NCBI GenBank assembly: GCA_947484245.1
Contig: CANKOT010000021.1
Coordinates: 1 to 26,495, forward strand
DNA from: Comamonadaceae bacterium
Lineage (GTDB): Bacteria; Pseudomonadota; Gammaproteobacteria; Burkholderiales; Burkholderiaceae
DNA: 26,495 nucleotides
Direction: 5' to 3'
The first letter of the stretch is position 1. Every line of letters starts with the position of its first letter. The notes beneath the pieces were generated by a model that was not told the origin of the DNA, ran no database searches, and saw only the letters and a list, made by a program, of their open reading frames with translations. Both the position numbers and the translations under genes were made by a program. Positions 8,555 to 16,173 of the stretch are shown one piece after another.

Positions 8555-8969
8555 GCCCAATGATGGAAGCTGTGGCCATGAGTTCTTCGAGCAATGCCAA
8601 AGAGACAGAACCCGAAACGCTGTAAGGATCAAGCACAGCACGCTCGGAGTATTTCAGCAAGATGCTGGTATTGACACGAGAGACATCGACTTGTCCCATG
8701 GTCCAACCACTGAAGCGACGCTGTGATATTTCTTCGTAATGCAAAAGCACGACTTGCTTGTGGCGAGGGTCTTTTTGAATGTGGCCATACAGTTCACTGA
8801 CTGCTTGACGACCGCCTTCGATGGCCTGTAAAAAGATATCGCCGCTGTAAACCAAAATGCCGGTAATGCCTGTGCTGGGGTTGAATTGTCTGGATTGCGC
8901 CAAAATAGATTCAATGACATTGGGCTGCGGATCTGCCACGCGGCTGGCATAAAGTAATCGAACTAACAT
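8547..8969 (-). CDS. Stand-alone BLUF-domain blue-light photoreceptor
   Basis: 140 residues made of one BLUF domain (about 1-95) plus a short helical C-terminal cap; no EAL, GGDEF or other output domain. BLUF domains bind FAD and respond to blue light through a Tyr-Gln-flavin hydrogen-bond switch. All the key residues can be placed: Tyr7 (RLLYASR), Asn30 (FNPSTGITGIL), Gln48 (FLQAIEGG), and Trp89/Met91 (SGWTMG). The protein is therefore probably photoactive. An AAAGG ribosome-binding site lies 7 bases before the ATG, and the ATG is only 2 bases after the folE stop. Its own stop overlaps the DUF429 start. Short BLUF proteins act through partner proteins; the partner here is unknown, and DUF429 or FolE are candidates by position only. 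Confidence 0.93.
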   Translation of the reverse strand: MLVRLLYASRVADPQPNVIESILAQSRQFNPSTGITGILVYSGDIFLQAIEGGRQAVSELYGHIQKDPRHKQVVLLHYEEISQRRFSGWTMGQVDVSRVNTSILLKYSERAVLDPYSVSGSVSLALLEELMATASIIGRA

Positions 8970-8971
8970 GA

Positions 8972-9685
8972 TCAGGCCTTTCTAGGAATTAACGCCAAGA
9001 ACTCACGACGCAAGTTGGCATCTTTTAAGAACACACCACGCATGACAGAGTTGATCATTTTGCTGTCCATGTCTTTGACACCGCGCCAGCCCATGCAGAA
9101 GTGGCTGGCCTCCATCACGATGGCCAAGCCATCGGGTTGTGTTTTGCGCTGAATCAAGTCAGCCAACTGCACCACAGCTTCTTCTTGAATTTGCGGGCGA
9201 CCCATGATCCACTCAGCCAGCCGAGCGTACTTGGAAAGGCCAATGACGTTGGTGTGTTCGTTGGGCAAAACACCAATCCAAATTTGGCCAATCACAGGAC
9301 ACAGGTGGTGGCTACAAGCACTGCGCACCGTGATAGGGCCCACAATCATGAGTTCATTGAGGTGCTCGGCATTGGGAAATTCTGTCACCTCAGGGCTTTG
9401 GACATAGCGGCCTTTGAAGACTTCTTTCAAGTACATTTTGGCCACGCGGCGAGCAGTGTCTTGGGTGTTGTGATCGTTTTTGGTATCAATCACCATGCTG
9501 TCCAAAACCGTCTGCATTTTTAGCGCCACTTCATCCAACATTTGATCCAGTTCGCCAGGCTGGATGAAGTCAGCAATGTTGTCGTTGGCATTGAAGCGTT
9601 TGCGGGCTGCCAGGATGCGTTCGCGAATCTTCACGGAGACGGGCGTTCCGATATCCTCAGCGGGCAAGTGAGCGGGTGCATTCAT
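8972..9685 (-). CDS. folE: GTP cyclohydrolase I, variant form
   Basis: 237 residues. GTP cyclohydrolase I turns GTP into 7,8-dihydroneopterin triphosphate, the entry to folate and pterins. Zinc ligands are visible as Cys124, His127 (CSHHL) and Cys197 (HFCMGWRG), with the catalytic His residues at 126 and 195, and the core blocks GLSKYARL and RPQIQEEAV. Oddity: residue 125 is Ser where the usual motif reads C-E-H-H. This looks like a divergent FolE subgroup rather than a broken gene, because everything else is intact. FolE genes are known among light-induced genes of LitR-type regulons in Pseudomonas, which makes the immediate BLUF neighbour notable. nudB, for the next pathway step, lies three genes upstream on the same strand. 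Confidence 0.93.
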   Translation of the reverse strand: MNAPAHLPAEDIGTPVSVKIRERILAARKRFNANDNIADFIQPGELDQMLDEVALKMQTVLDSMVIDTKNDHNTQDTARRVAKMYLKEVFKGRYVQSPEVTEFPNAEHLNELMIVGPITVRSACSHHLCPVIGQIWIGVLPNEHTNVIGLSKYARLAEWIMGRPQIQEEAVVQLADLIQRKTQPDGLAIVMEASHFCMGWRGVKDMDSKMINSVMRGVFLKDANLRREFLALIPRKA

Positions 9686-9689
9686 ATGC

Positions 9690-9701
9690 TTCTAATTAGA
9701 A
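9690..9701. promoter_or_regulatory. Perfect 12-bp palindrome over the folE ribosome-binding region
   Basis: TTCTAATTAGAA is a perfect palindrome ending 4 bases before the folE ATG. Its right half supplies AGAA(G), the only ribosome-binding-like stretch. It could be a protein operator or simply AT-rich chance sequence. The function is inferred from position alone. Confidence 0.35.
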
Positions 9702-9742
9702 TGGTCAAAACGCAATCGTACCAGTGAATGAAGCCACTTATC

Positions 9743-9772
9743 ACTATACGGGCATGGGTGCTCAAGGCACAA
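9743..9772 (-). promoter_or_regulatory. Possible folE promoter
   Basis: Reading leftward, TATAGT (9743-9748, five of six matches to a -10) is preceded at 18 bases by TTGTGC (9767-9772, a weak -35). A start would give a leader of about 50 bases that contains the palindrome at 9690-9701. The 94-base folE-clsB gap is the largest in this leftward run, which supports an internal promoter, but the -35 is poor. Confidence 0.25.
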
Positions 9773-9779
9773 ATTGAAT

Positions 9780-11009
9780 TCAATATCGATTGCCCGTCAG
9801 CCAAATGGCCAATCGCATGAGCCCGAATGCGATCCAATCCATGGCCCTTTGTAATTGCGAACGTTCCAAGAGGGATTGAGGCATGATCCGTTGGCTTTTG
9901 GACGCCATGGCGTGCTCAAGCCCATCCCTTAGGCGTTTGGCAAAAAAAGTGTCTGCCACGACCACGTTGGCTTCCCTGGCCAATAACAAACTAAAGGGGT
10001 CAAGATTGGAAGATCCCACGGTTGCCCAGGGTCGGTCGTGATGGGCATCGATCACGGCCACTTTGGCATGCAAGAAGCTTTCTGCGTATTCGTATATTTC
10101 GACACCCGCCTCCAACAGTTGTCGATAAACAGGCCGCGCGGCATGGTACTGCATGAAATATTCATAGCGGCCCTGAAGCAACAAACGCACCCGAACACCT
10201 CGTTGAGCGGCATGCACCAAAGCTTTTCTCAATTTTCGACCCGGCAAAAAGTAAGCATTGGCAATCACGATGTCGTGCCTGGCCAAACCAATGGCACGGC
10301 GGTAAGCTTTTTCAATTTGCCCCCGATGCAACAGGTTGTCTCTTAGCAACAGCCCCGCCTTGGCCACCCAAGTATCACCACGCCCTTGCTGCGTGTCATG
10401 AATCCAAGGCACATGAAGACCTGCAGCTCGAAAGGAGCTGAAGGCCTCCGGAAAATTTTGCTGCCGTACATGGCGCACAGCTTGCATGCGCCACCAAAGC
10501 TGCGTTGTGGCCTCTTGCACTTGCTGCACCATGGCGCCAGTTGCACAGACCGCAAAATCCAAGCGGGGAGATTTCAAAGCGCCGTGTTGTGGATCGTGCA
10601 AATCATCAAGAATATTGATTCCGCCACAAAAAGCCACCTGGCCATCCACCACACACAACTTGCGATGCAACCTGCGCCATCGACTGGGAATGAGCAAGCC
10701 CAGGGTGCCTAAAGGTGAGTACACGCGCCACTCCACGCCAGCCGAGTCAAACCGAGTTCGCCATTCCTCTTTCAGTTTAGGCGTTCCAACACCATCCACC
10801 ACGACCCACACACGCACCCCACGTCTGCCTGCCCTATCTAAGGCAGCAGCCACCAATGCGCCATCGCCATGAAAATCAAAAATATATGTTTCGAGTTGAA
10901 TGTGAGAGCGCGCAGCATCCAAGGCACGAATCAGCTCAGGAAAAAAATCTGCGCCACCCTGGAGCAGTTTGATTTGGTGGCCATCGCGAAGAACAGGGTG
11001 ACTTCTCAT
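9780..11009 (-). CDS. clsB: Cardiolipin synthase B-type phospholipase D enzyme
   Basis: 409 residues with two phospholipase D HKD motifs: HRKLCVVD (115-122) and HAKVAVID (314-321), each followed by the usual Gly/Asn-rich stretch (GGINILDD; GSSNLDPFS). There is no N-terminal double membrane anchor, which matches the ClsB rather than the ClsA form. ClsB condenses phospholipids to cardiolipin at the inner membrane. A C-terminal hydrophobic segment (about 390-405) may bind the membrane. Its ATG overlaps the stop of the upstream EEP gene in an ATGA junction. The pair corresponds to E. coli ybhP-clsB (ybhO), supporting the assignment. Confidence 0.92.
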   Translation of the reverse strand: MRSHPVLRDGHQIKLLQGGADFFPELIRALDAARSHIQLETYIFDFHGDGALVAAALDRAGRRGVRVWVVVDGVGTPKLKEEWRTRFDSAGVEWRVYSPLGTLGLLIPSRWRRLHRKLCVVDGQVAFCGGINILDDLHDPQHGALKSPRLDFAVCATGAMVQQVQEATTQLWWRMQAVRHVRQQNFPEAFSSFRAAGLHVPWIHDTQQGRGDTWVAKAGLLLRDNLLHRGQIEKAYRRAIGLARHDIVIANAYFLPGRKLRKALVHAAQRGVRVRLLLQGRYEYFMQYHAARPVYRQLLEAGVEIYEYAESFLHAKVAVIDAHHDRPWATVGSSNLDPFSLLLAREANVVVADTFFAKRLRDGLEHAMASKSQRIMPQSLLERSQLQRAMDWIAFGLMRLAIWLTGNRY

Positions 11010-11809
11010 AGGTCAAATTGCGCAACCAAAGGCAAGTGATCGGACATTTGGCGCCAAATTTTGCCATGTGGCACCATCTGACTGACAGGGCTCAATCCCT
11101 TGGCATAGACATGGTCTAGCTGAACAATTGGCAATCTCGAGGGATAGGTCGGATGCTTGGGGCCTTCACATTCCTTCAAATTTTGCTTGCCCATCATTTT
11201 GGTCACACGTGTGCCCCAATCGTTGAAATCACCTGCCACCAGCAGAGGCGACTCGTTGGGTACTTCGCGTTCAATGTAGTGGTGCAGCTGCTCTACTTGG
11301 CGAACTCTGCTCGCAGGTATCAAGCCCAAGTGCACCACAATCACATGCACGTTCAAGGGCAATGAGAGCTTTGCTGGAGCTGTTGTTTCTGGCGTGCTGT
11401 GTGAAGCCGCTTGAATTTCGCCCACTTGAATTTCGACATGCAGCAGGCCACGTTGCTCGAATCGATGGTCTGACATGTCTTCATGCCGATGCGACACCAC
11501 GGGCCAGCGTGAAAGCAAGGCATTGCCATGTTCACCATGTCGCGTGACGGCATTGGTTTTGTAAATGGCCTGATAGCCTGGGGGGGCTAGAAATTCAGCC
11601 TGCGGCATTTCTGGCCAATGTTTGAAATATTTCTCTTCTCGCCGGTGAACTTTTCGAACCTCTTGCAGGCACACAATGTCAGCATCCAATTGCTCAATGG
11701 CCAAACCTAAATTGTGAATTTCAAGGCGTCGCGCTAGTCCTAAGCCTTGAACGCCTTTGTGGATGTTGTAGGTGGCTACTTTCAAAAAAGCAGGTTTCTC
11801 TTTTTTCAT
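11006..11809 (-). CDS. Endonuclease/exonuclease/phosphatase family protein (YbhP-like)
   Basis: 267 residues of the EEP (DNase I-like) superfamily. Metal and catalytic blocks seen in order: ATYNIHKG (Asn15), CLQEVR (Glu50), VVHLGL, AGDFNDWG, LDHVYAKG, and the terminal SDHLPLVAQF. Members hydrolyse phosphodiester or phosphate esters of nucleic acids or lipids; the substrate is unknown. I choose the ATG at 11807-11809: it has AAGG 7 bases upstream and forms an ATGA overlap with the nudB stop. A GTG 18 bases upstream is possible but less likely. It also overlaps clsB by 4 bases. The link to phospholipid metabolism comes from clsB and the E. coli ybhP-clsB precedent. Confidence 0.9.
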   Translation of the reverse strand: MKKEKPAFLKVATYNIHKGVQGLGLARRLEIHNLGLAIEQLDADIVCLQEVRKVHRREEKYFKHWPEMPQAEFLAPPGYQAIYKTNAVTRHGEHGNALLSRWPVVSHRHEDMSDHRFEQRGLLHVEIQVGEIQAASHSTPETTAPAKLSLPLNVHVIVVHLGLIPASRVRQVEQLHHYIEREVPNESPLLVAGDFNDWGTRVTKMMGKQNLKECEGPKHPTYPSRLPIVQLDHVYAKGLSPVSQMVPHGKIWRQMSDHLPLVAQFDL

Positions 11810-12270
11810 CGAAGACCTTGCAAGCACCTAGGCAACATCAAGATGGCCTCTGCATTAGAGGGGGAAAAACAGGTGTCTGCCGCCTCTAGCCAAGACAACC
11901 ATTGGTATTCAGTGTGCTCATTGGGGCTCAACTGAATAGGCAATTTCTTTGCAAGTTGCAAACCAAAGACACGTTCTTTGTTGTGACTGACATGCGGTGC
12001 GTATCGAAAACGCCAAGCTGGATAAATTTCGTAGACATTCTCCAGCGCCCAATCAGACAACTCGCAATGCGGATGTGTGGCGTCAATGCCCGTCTCTTCC
12101 ATCACCTCTCGACATGCTGTTTGTTGCCAAGTTTCATTTTCAAAATCTTTGCTGCCTGTGACAGATTGCCAAGTCCCTGCATCAGCCCGGCGAATGAGCA
12201 AGACCTCGGCCTCGATGGTGTAGATCACAACCAAAACAGATTCTGGGATTTTGAAAACAGGATTTTCCAT
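11806..12270 (-). CDS. nudB: Dihydroneopterin triphosphate diphosphatase (Nudix)
   Basis: 154 residues, matching E. coli NudB in length and layout: IPESVLVVIYT at the start, WQSVTGS, then the Nudix helix REVMEETGI, and RYAPHVSHNKERVF with the NEHTEYQWLSW block. NudB removes pyrophosphate from dihydroneopterin triphosphate, the step after FolE in folate synthesis. The loop between the Nudix Gly and first Glu is one residue longer than the textbook pattern, which I believe is usual for this group. It is the first gene of the leftward run to DUF429 and is divergent from the methyltransferase. The ribosome-binding site is weak. Confidence 0.93.
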   Translation of the reverse strand: MENPVFKIPESVLVVIYTIEAEVLLIRRADAGTWQSVTGSKDFENETWQQTACREVMEETGIDATHPHCELSDWALENVYEIYPAWRFRYAPHVSHNKERVFGLQLAKKLPIQLSPNEHTEYQWLSWLEAADTCFSPSNAEAILMLPRCLQGLR

Positions 12271-12276
12271 GACTCA

Positions 12277-12306
12277 TTGATTCTGCATGAACTTTGCCCT
12301 TATCTT
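12277..12306 (+). promoter_or_regulatory. Weak promoter candidate for the methyltransferase gene
   Basis: TTGATT (12277-12282) and TATCTT (12301-12306) are separated by 18 bases in the divergent nudB/methyltransferase gap. Each matches its consensus at four of six positions. It fits the choice of the later methyltransferase start at 12350, but is weak. Confidence 0.22.
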
Positions 12307-12349
12307 CAAGGGATTGAGCAATTGGCCCAGAAGCACCTATGATCAAGCC

Positions 12350-13555
12350 ATGCACAGTCAAGACGCCCCTAATCTCCCCACAAACACCCTTCCAGTTGAT
12401 GCCGCCACCATCACTTGGCAAGAAAACGGCCATGACTGCGAGGATGCCTGGCGCAGCGAACGCGGCGCGCCCACTCCCAAACGCGTGGTCTTAGCAGACG
12501 ATACCCTGAGCGCTGACAGCGCTTACCGCTTGGCATGTGCAGGCACTGGCATGCTCTGGCGGGGCGACTTTCAAAATGCACGGCTCCTGCTGCAAGCCTT
12601 GGCCAGACGGTGCGATGCACCCAAAAAAATTCGCAGAGTTTCAAAGTCCCACCCTGAAACAAACCACACACCGCAAGAAAATTTTCACTTGCACCGCCAA
12701 GCCCAGTCGCAACGCGCGCGCACCTTGAGCATGATCTTGATTCAAGTCAATCCAGACCGCCAGATCAGTCTGCGCCGCGCGCCAGATTGGCGAGCGGCCA
12801 TGAAAGAAGCGTGGGGTCCTGCCGGCACCACCGGTTGCGTGACATCCTTGCGCGAATTGTTAGGCTTGGTGGGGGCCCACGAGTGGCATGAAAAAGGCAT
12901 GGAAATTTCTGCGCTGGGCAGTGCACCTCACAATCGCATTCACCCCAGCTATGGCGTGTTCTCGCCCGTGCGCGGCGAGTACATTCAGCTGGTGGCCGAT
13001 GCGCCATTGCCCAGCACCGAATTGGCCTTTGACATTGGCCTGGGTACAGGTGTGCTGTCTGCCGTATTGGCCAAACGTGGCGTCAAACGCGTGGTGGGCA
13101 CCGACTTGGATGACCGCGCCTTGTCCTGTGCCAAAGAGAATATCAAGCGCTTAGGTCTTCATGGCAAAGTTGAATTGACCAAAGCCGATCTGTTTCCCGA
13201 AGGCAAAGCGCCACTGATCGTATGCAACCCTCCTTGGTTGCCTGCACGCGCCAGTGCACCCATTGAGCGTGCCATCTACGATGAGAACAGTGCCATGCTG
13301 AAAGGCTTCTTGGCTGGGTTAGCAGCCCACCTTGCACCCCAAGGAGAAGGCTGGTTGATCTTGTCAGATTTGGCAGAGCATTTGGGCCTGCGAACTCGCG
13401 CAGAGCTGGAAGAATGGATCGCAGCCGGAGGCTTGAAAGTCATTGGAAAACTCGACACCAAGGCTGAGCACAAAAAAGTCCAAGATGAAAACGATCCACT
13501 GCATGCCGCAAGAGCGGCAGAGGTAACTTCTTTGTGGCGGCTTGTGGTGCAGTGA
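12350..13555 (+). CDS. SAM-dependent methyltransferase, small (MTS) domain
   Basis: 401 residues with the chosen start. The C-terminal half is a class I SAM methyltransferase: motif I DIGLGTG (about 228-234), an acidic loop GTDLDDRAL, and the catalytic NPPW motif (VCNPPWLP, about 291-298). NPPY/NPPW motifs mark enzymes that methylate an amino nitrogen of Gln, adenine or guanine, such as PrmC/HemK and RsmC/RlmG. The target here is not decidable. The N-terminal about 150 residues are of unknown fold. The frame is open to an ATG at 12287, but that start would leave only 16 bases to the divergent nudB. The gene stands alone on the plus strand between two leftward runs. Confidence 0.82.
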   Translation: MHSQDAPNLPTNTLPVDAATITWQENGHDCEDAWRSERGAPTPKRVVLADDTLSADSAYRLACAGTGMLWRGDFQNARLLLQALARRCDAPKKIRRVSKSHPETNHTPQENFHLHRQAQSQRARTLSMILIQVNPDRQISLRRAPDWRAAMKEAWGPAGTTGCVTSLRELLGLVGAHEWHEKGMEISALGSAPHNRIHPSYGVFSPVRGEYIQLVADAPLPSTELAFDIGLGTGVLSAVLAKRGVKRVVGTDLDDRALSCAKENIKRLGLHGKVELTKADLFPEGKAPLIVCNPPWLPARASAPIERAIYDENSAMLKGFLAGLAAHLAPQGEGWLILSDLAEHLGLRTRAELEEWIAAGGLKVIGKLDTKAEHKKVQDENDPLHAARAAEVTSLWRLVVQ

Positions 13556-13603
13556 TGTGATGTGCAGTTAACCACACAGATCAATGGCATGACGCCAGCA
13601 TGA

Positions 13604-13630
13604 AAAAAGGCCGCAAACAGCGGCCTTTTT
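13604..13630. terminator. Strong bidirectional intrinsic terminator
   Basis: AAAAAGGCCGC (13604-13614), loop AAACA, GCGGCCTTTTT (13620-13630): an 11-bp perfect stem with a 5-base loop. A-tract and T-tract on the two sides allow it to work in both directions. It lies 48 bases after the methyltransferase stop and 3 bases after the aspS stop, so it ends both convergent transcripts. Confidence 0.92.
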
Positions 13631-13633
13631 GCT

Positions 13634-15433
13634 TTAAGCCTTGGCGGCCTCTGGGTTGCGCACGCGAATGTGCAACTCTCGCAACTGCTTCTCGTCCACT
13701 GGGCTTGGGGCTTGTGTGAGCAAGCACTGAGCACGTTGTGTTTTGGGGAAGGCAATCACATCGCGGATGGACTCGGCACCCGTCATCAAGGTGATGATGC
13801 GGTCTAAGCCAAAGGCCAAGCCGCCGTGAGGTGGGGCACCATATTGCAAAGCGTCGAGCAAGAAGCCAAATTTGTGCTGGGCTTCTTCTGGCGTGATTTT
13901 CAAAGCGTCAAACACTTTTTGCTGCACGTCGGCGCAGTGAATACGCACAGAACCACCGCCAATTTCCCAGCCGTTCAAGACCATGTCATAGCCTTTGGCA
14001 ATGCACTTCTCGGGGGCTGTGACCATCCAGTCTTCGTGGCCGTCTTTGGGTGCGGTAAACGGGTGGTGCACGGCGGTGTAACGCTGTGACTCTTCGTCGT
14101 ATTCAAACATGGGGAAGTCAACCACCCACATGGGCGCCCAACGGTTTTCAAACAAGCCCGATTTTTTGGCAAATTCGCTGTGACCAATTTTGAGGCGCAA
14201 AGCACCAATGCCATCGTTCACCACTTTGGCTTTGTCGGCACCAAAGAACAAGATGTCGCCATCTTGCGCGTTGGTGCGCTTCAGGATTTCGGCAATGGCG
14301 GCATCGTGCAAGTTTTTGACGATGGGGCTTTGCAAACCGTCGCGGCCTTTGGCCACTTCATTCACCTTGATCCAAGCCAAACCTTTGGCACCGTAGATCT
14401 TCACAAACTCGGTGTAACCATCGATTTCGCCGCGGCTAATTTCAGAGCCACCGGGCACGCGCAAAGCAACCACGCGTCCGCCAAGTGTGGTGGCAGGTGT
14501 GCTGAACACTTTGAAGTCGACATCGCCCATGATGTCGGTGAGTTCGGTGAACTCGAGTTTGACGCGCAAGTCGGGTTTGTCTGAGCCGAAGCGGTGCATG
14601 GCTTCAGAGTAGGCCATGACGGGAAAGGCACCCAAGTCGATGTTCAAGACTTTTTGGAACACGCTGCTGATCATGCCTTGGAACATGTCGCGAATTTCTT
14701 GTTCGCCCAAGAAAGACGTTTCAATATCAATCTGTGTAAATTCGGGCTGACGATCGGCGCGCAAGTCTTCGTCGCGGAAGCACTTGGTGATTTGGTAGTA
14801 ACGGTCGTAGCCGGCCACCATGAGCAACTGTTTGAACAACTGCGGCGATTGTGGCAATGCAAAGAAGTGACCATCATGGACTCTGCTGGGCACCAAGTAA
14901 TCGCGCGCACCTTCGGGTGTGCTCTTGGTGAGCATAGGGGTTTCAATATCGATGAAGCCGTTTTCGTCCAAGAACTTGCGAACTTCCATGGCCACTTTGT
15001 AGCGCAGCATGAGGTTGTTTTGCATGTAAGGGCGGCGCAGATCAAGCACGCGATGTGTCAGGCGTGTGGTTTCTGACAAGTTGTCGTCGTCGAGCAAAAA
15101 CGGGGGCGTGACGGATGGGTTGAGCACCGTCAGTTCATGGCACAAGATTTCAATCTTGCCGCTTTTGAGGTTGTCGTTGGTGGTGCCTTCAGGACGTGCG
15201 CGCACCAAACCTTTGATCTGAATGCAAAACTCGTTGCGCAGGCCTTCTGCTGTTTTAAACATATCAGCGCGGTCGGGGTCGCACACCACTTGCACATAGC
15301 CTTCACGGTCGCGCACATCGACAAAGATCACACCACCGTGGTCACGACGGCGATTGACCCAACCGCACAAAGTAACGGTTTGGCCCATCAGGGCTTCGGT
15401 GACTAGACCGCAGTAGTGTGAACGCATAGACAT
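13634..15433 (-). CDS. aspS: Aspartyl-tRNA synthetase, probably non-discriminating
   Basis: 599 residues, normal for bacterial-type AspRS. Layout: N-terminal OB-fold anticodon-binding domain (about 1-110), class II catalytic core with motif 2 around [19 protein letters not shown], the bacterial insertion domain, and motif 3 GLAFGLDRI near the C-terminus. The OB fold reads RRRDHGG (His32) and ARPEGT (Gly83). In Pseudomonas aeruginosa, the equivalent His31 and Gly83 mark a non-discriminating enzyme that also charges tRNA-Asn, while E. coli has Leu30 and Lys. It should then work with GatCAB amidotransferase, which is outside this window. It is the last gene of the long leftward run, 46 bases after DUF502, and ends at a terminator. 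Confidence 0.96.
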   Translation of the reverse strand: MSMRSHYCGLVTEALMGQTVTLCGWVNRRRDHGGVIFVDVRDREGYVQVVCDPDRADMFKTAEGLRNEFCIQIKGLVRARPEGTTNDNLKSGKIEILCHELTVLNPSVTPPFLLDDDNLSETTRLTHRVLDLRRPYMQNNLMLRYKVAMEVRKFLDENGFIDIETPMLTKSTPEGARDYLVPSRVHDGHFFALPQSPQLFKQLLMVAGYDRYYQITKCFRDEDLRADRQPEFTQIDIETSFLGEQEIRDMFQGMISSVFQKVLNIDLGAFPVMAYSEAMHRFGSDKPDLRVKLEFTELTDIMGDVDFKVFSTPATTLGGRVVALRVPGGSEISRGEIDGYTEFVKIYGAKGLAWIKVNEVAKGRDGLQSPIVKNLHDAAIAEILKRTNAQDGDILFFGADKAKVVNDGIGALRLKIGHSEFAKKSGLFENRWAPMWVVDFPMFEYDEESQRYTAVHHPFTAPKDGHEDWMVTAPEKCIAKGYDMVLNGWEIGGGSVRIHCADVQQKVFDALKITPEEAQHKFGFLLDALQYGAPPHGGLAFGLDRIITLMTGAESIRDVIAFPKTQRAQCLLTQAPSPVDEKQLRELHIRVRNPEAAKA

Positions 15434-15479
15434 GGGGAAAATTCTTTCAATTGGAAAAATCAGTTGGCTTCAAGCCAAA

Positions 15480-16163
15480 TCAATCTGCTTTTGTGGCATT
15501 GGTGGCATCGGTGGCATTGGCTTTGGTGGGCAAAGCATTGGGGCCACCTGGCACCACAACACCCATCGAGATGATGTACTTGAGCGCGTCGTCCACACTC
15601 ATGTCCAACTCCACCACATTGGCTCTGGGCATCATGAGAAAGAAACCCGAGGTGGGATTGGGCGTAGTGGGGACATACACGCTCACGCAGTCGTTGGGTA
15701 AGTTTTGGGCCACTTGACCGGCTGGAGCGCCTGTTAAAAATGCAATGGTCCAAGATCCTTGGTGCGGGTACTGAACCAACAAAGCTTTGGAAAATGCATT
15801 GCCACTGCCAGAAAACAGAGTGTCGGCCACCTGTTTGACACTGGAGTAAATGCTGTTGACCACGGGAATGCGAGTGATGACCTTGGACCACTGCCGCAAC
15901 AACCACTGACCGAAAATATTGGTGACAAACAGACCCGTGAAGTAGATCACCAACGCCACCAAGATCACGCCCAAGCCCGGCATGTGACGCAAGGATTCAG
16001 CCACTTCGTGCATGCCAGGAATCACAGCATCGAGCGCACCCAAAATAGCCAAGAAAATACCGTCCATGGTGCCAACCAACCAGGTGAGCAACCACACAGT
16101 GACACCCATTGGCAACCAGACCAGCAAACCAGTCAACAAATAATGGCGGATTTTCAAGTTCAT
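15480..16163 (-). CDS. DUF502 family inner-membrane protein
   Basis: 227 residues. Two hydrophobic membrane segments (about 9-35 and 62-88) are followed by a soluble domain with the family blocks RIPVVNSIYSSVKQV, FVPTTP-like VYVPTTPNPTSGFF and SVDDALKYIISMGVV. The protein ends in a short TNATKAD-type Thr/Ala/Asn/Asp-rich tail. No biochemical function is established for DUF502. It sits directly upstream of aspS and 10 bases downstream of the fmdB-type gene; fmdB-DUF502-aspS is a common betaproteobacterial order, to my knowledge. Confidence 0.88.
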   Translation of the reverse strand: MNLKIRHYLLTGLLVWLPMGVTVWLLTWLVGTMDGIFLAILGALDAVIPGMHEVAESLRHMPGLGVILVALVIYFTGLFVTNIFGQWLLRQWSKVITRIPVVNSIYSSVKQVADTLFSGSGNAFSKALLVQYPHQGSWTIAFLTGAPAGQVAQNLPNDCVSVYVPTTPNPTSGFFLMMPRANVVELDMSVDDALKYIISMGVVVPGGPNALPTKANATDATNATKAD

Positions 16164-16173
16164 TTAGAAAGTC

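Noticed and set aside
8555..8641. N-terminal extension of DUF429 into the BLUF gene
   Set aside because: The extra residues are encoded antiphase inside BLUF and do not resemble DUF429; the GTG at 8554 fits the family start.
12061..12160. Nudix box with an extra residue, considered as a defect in NudB
   Set aside because: The remaining catalytic Glu residues and the rest of the protein are intact, and I recall the same spacing in related NudB proteins.
12287..12349. Earlier ATG start for the methyltransferase
   Set aside because: It would leave only 16 bases to divergent nudB and has no ribosome-binding site; the 12350 start leaves room for promoters, though this is not certain.
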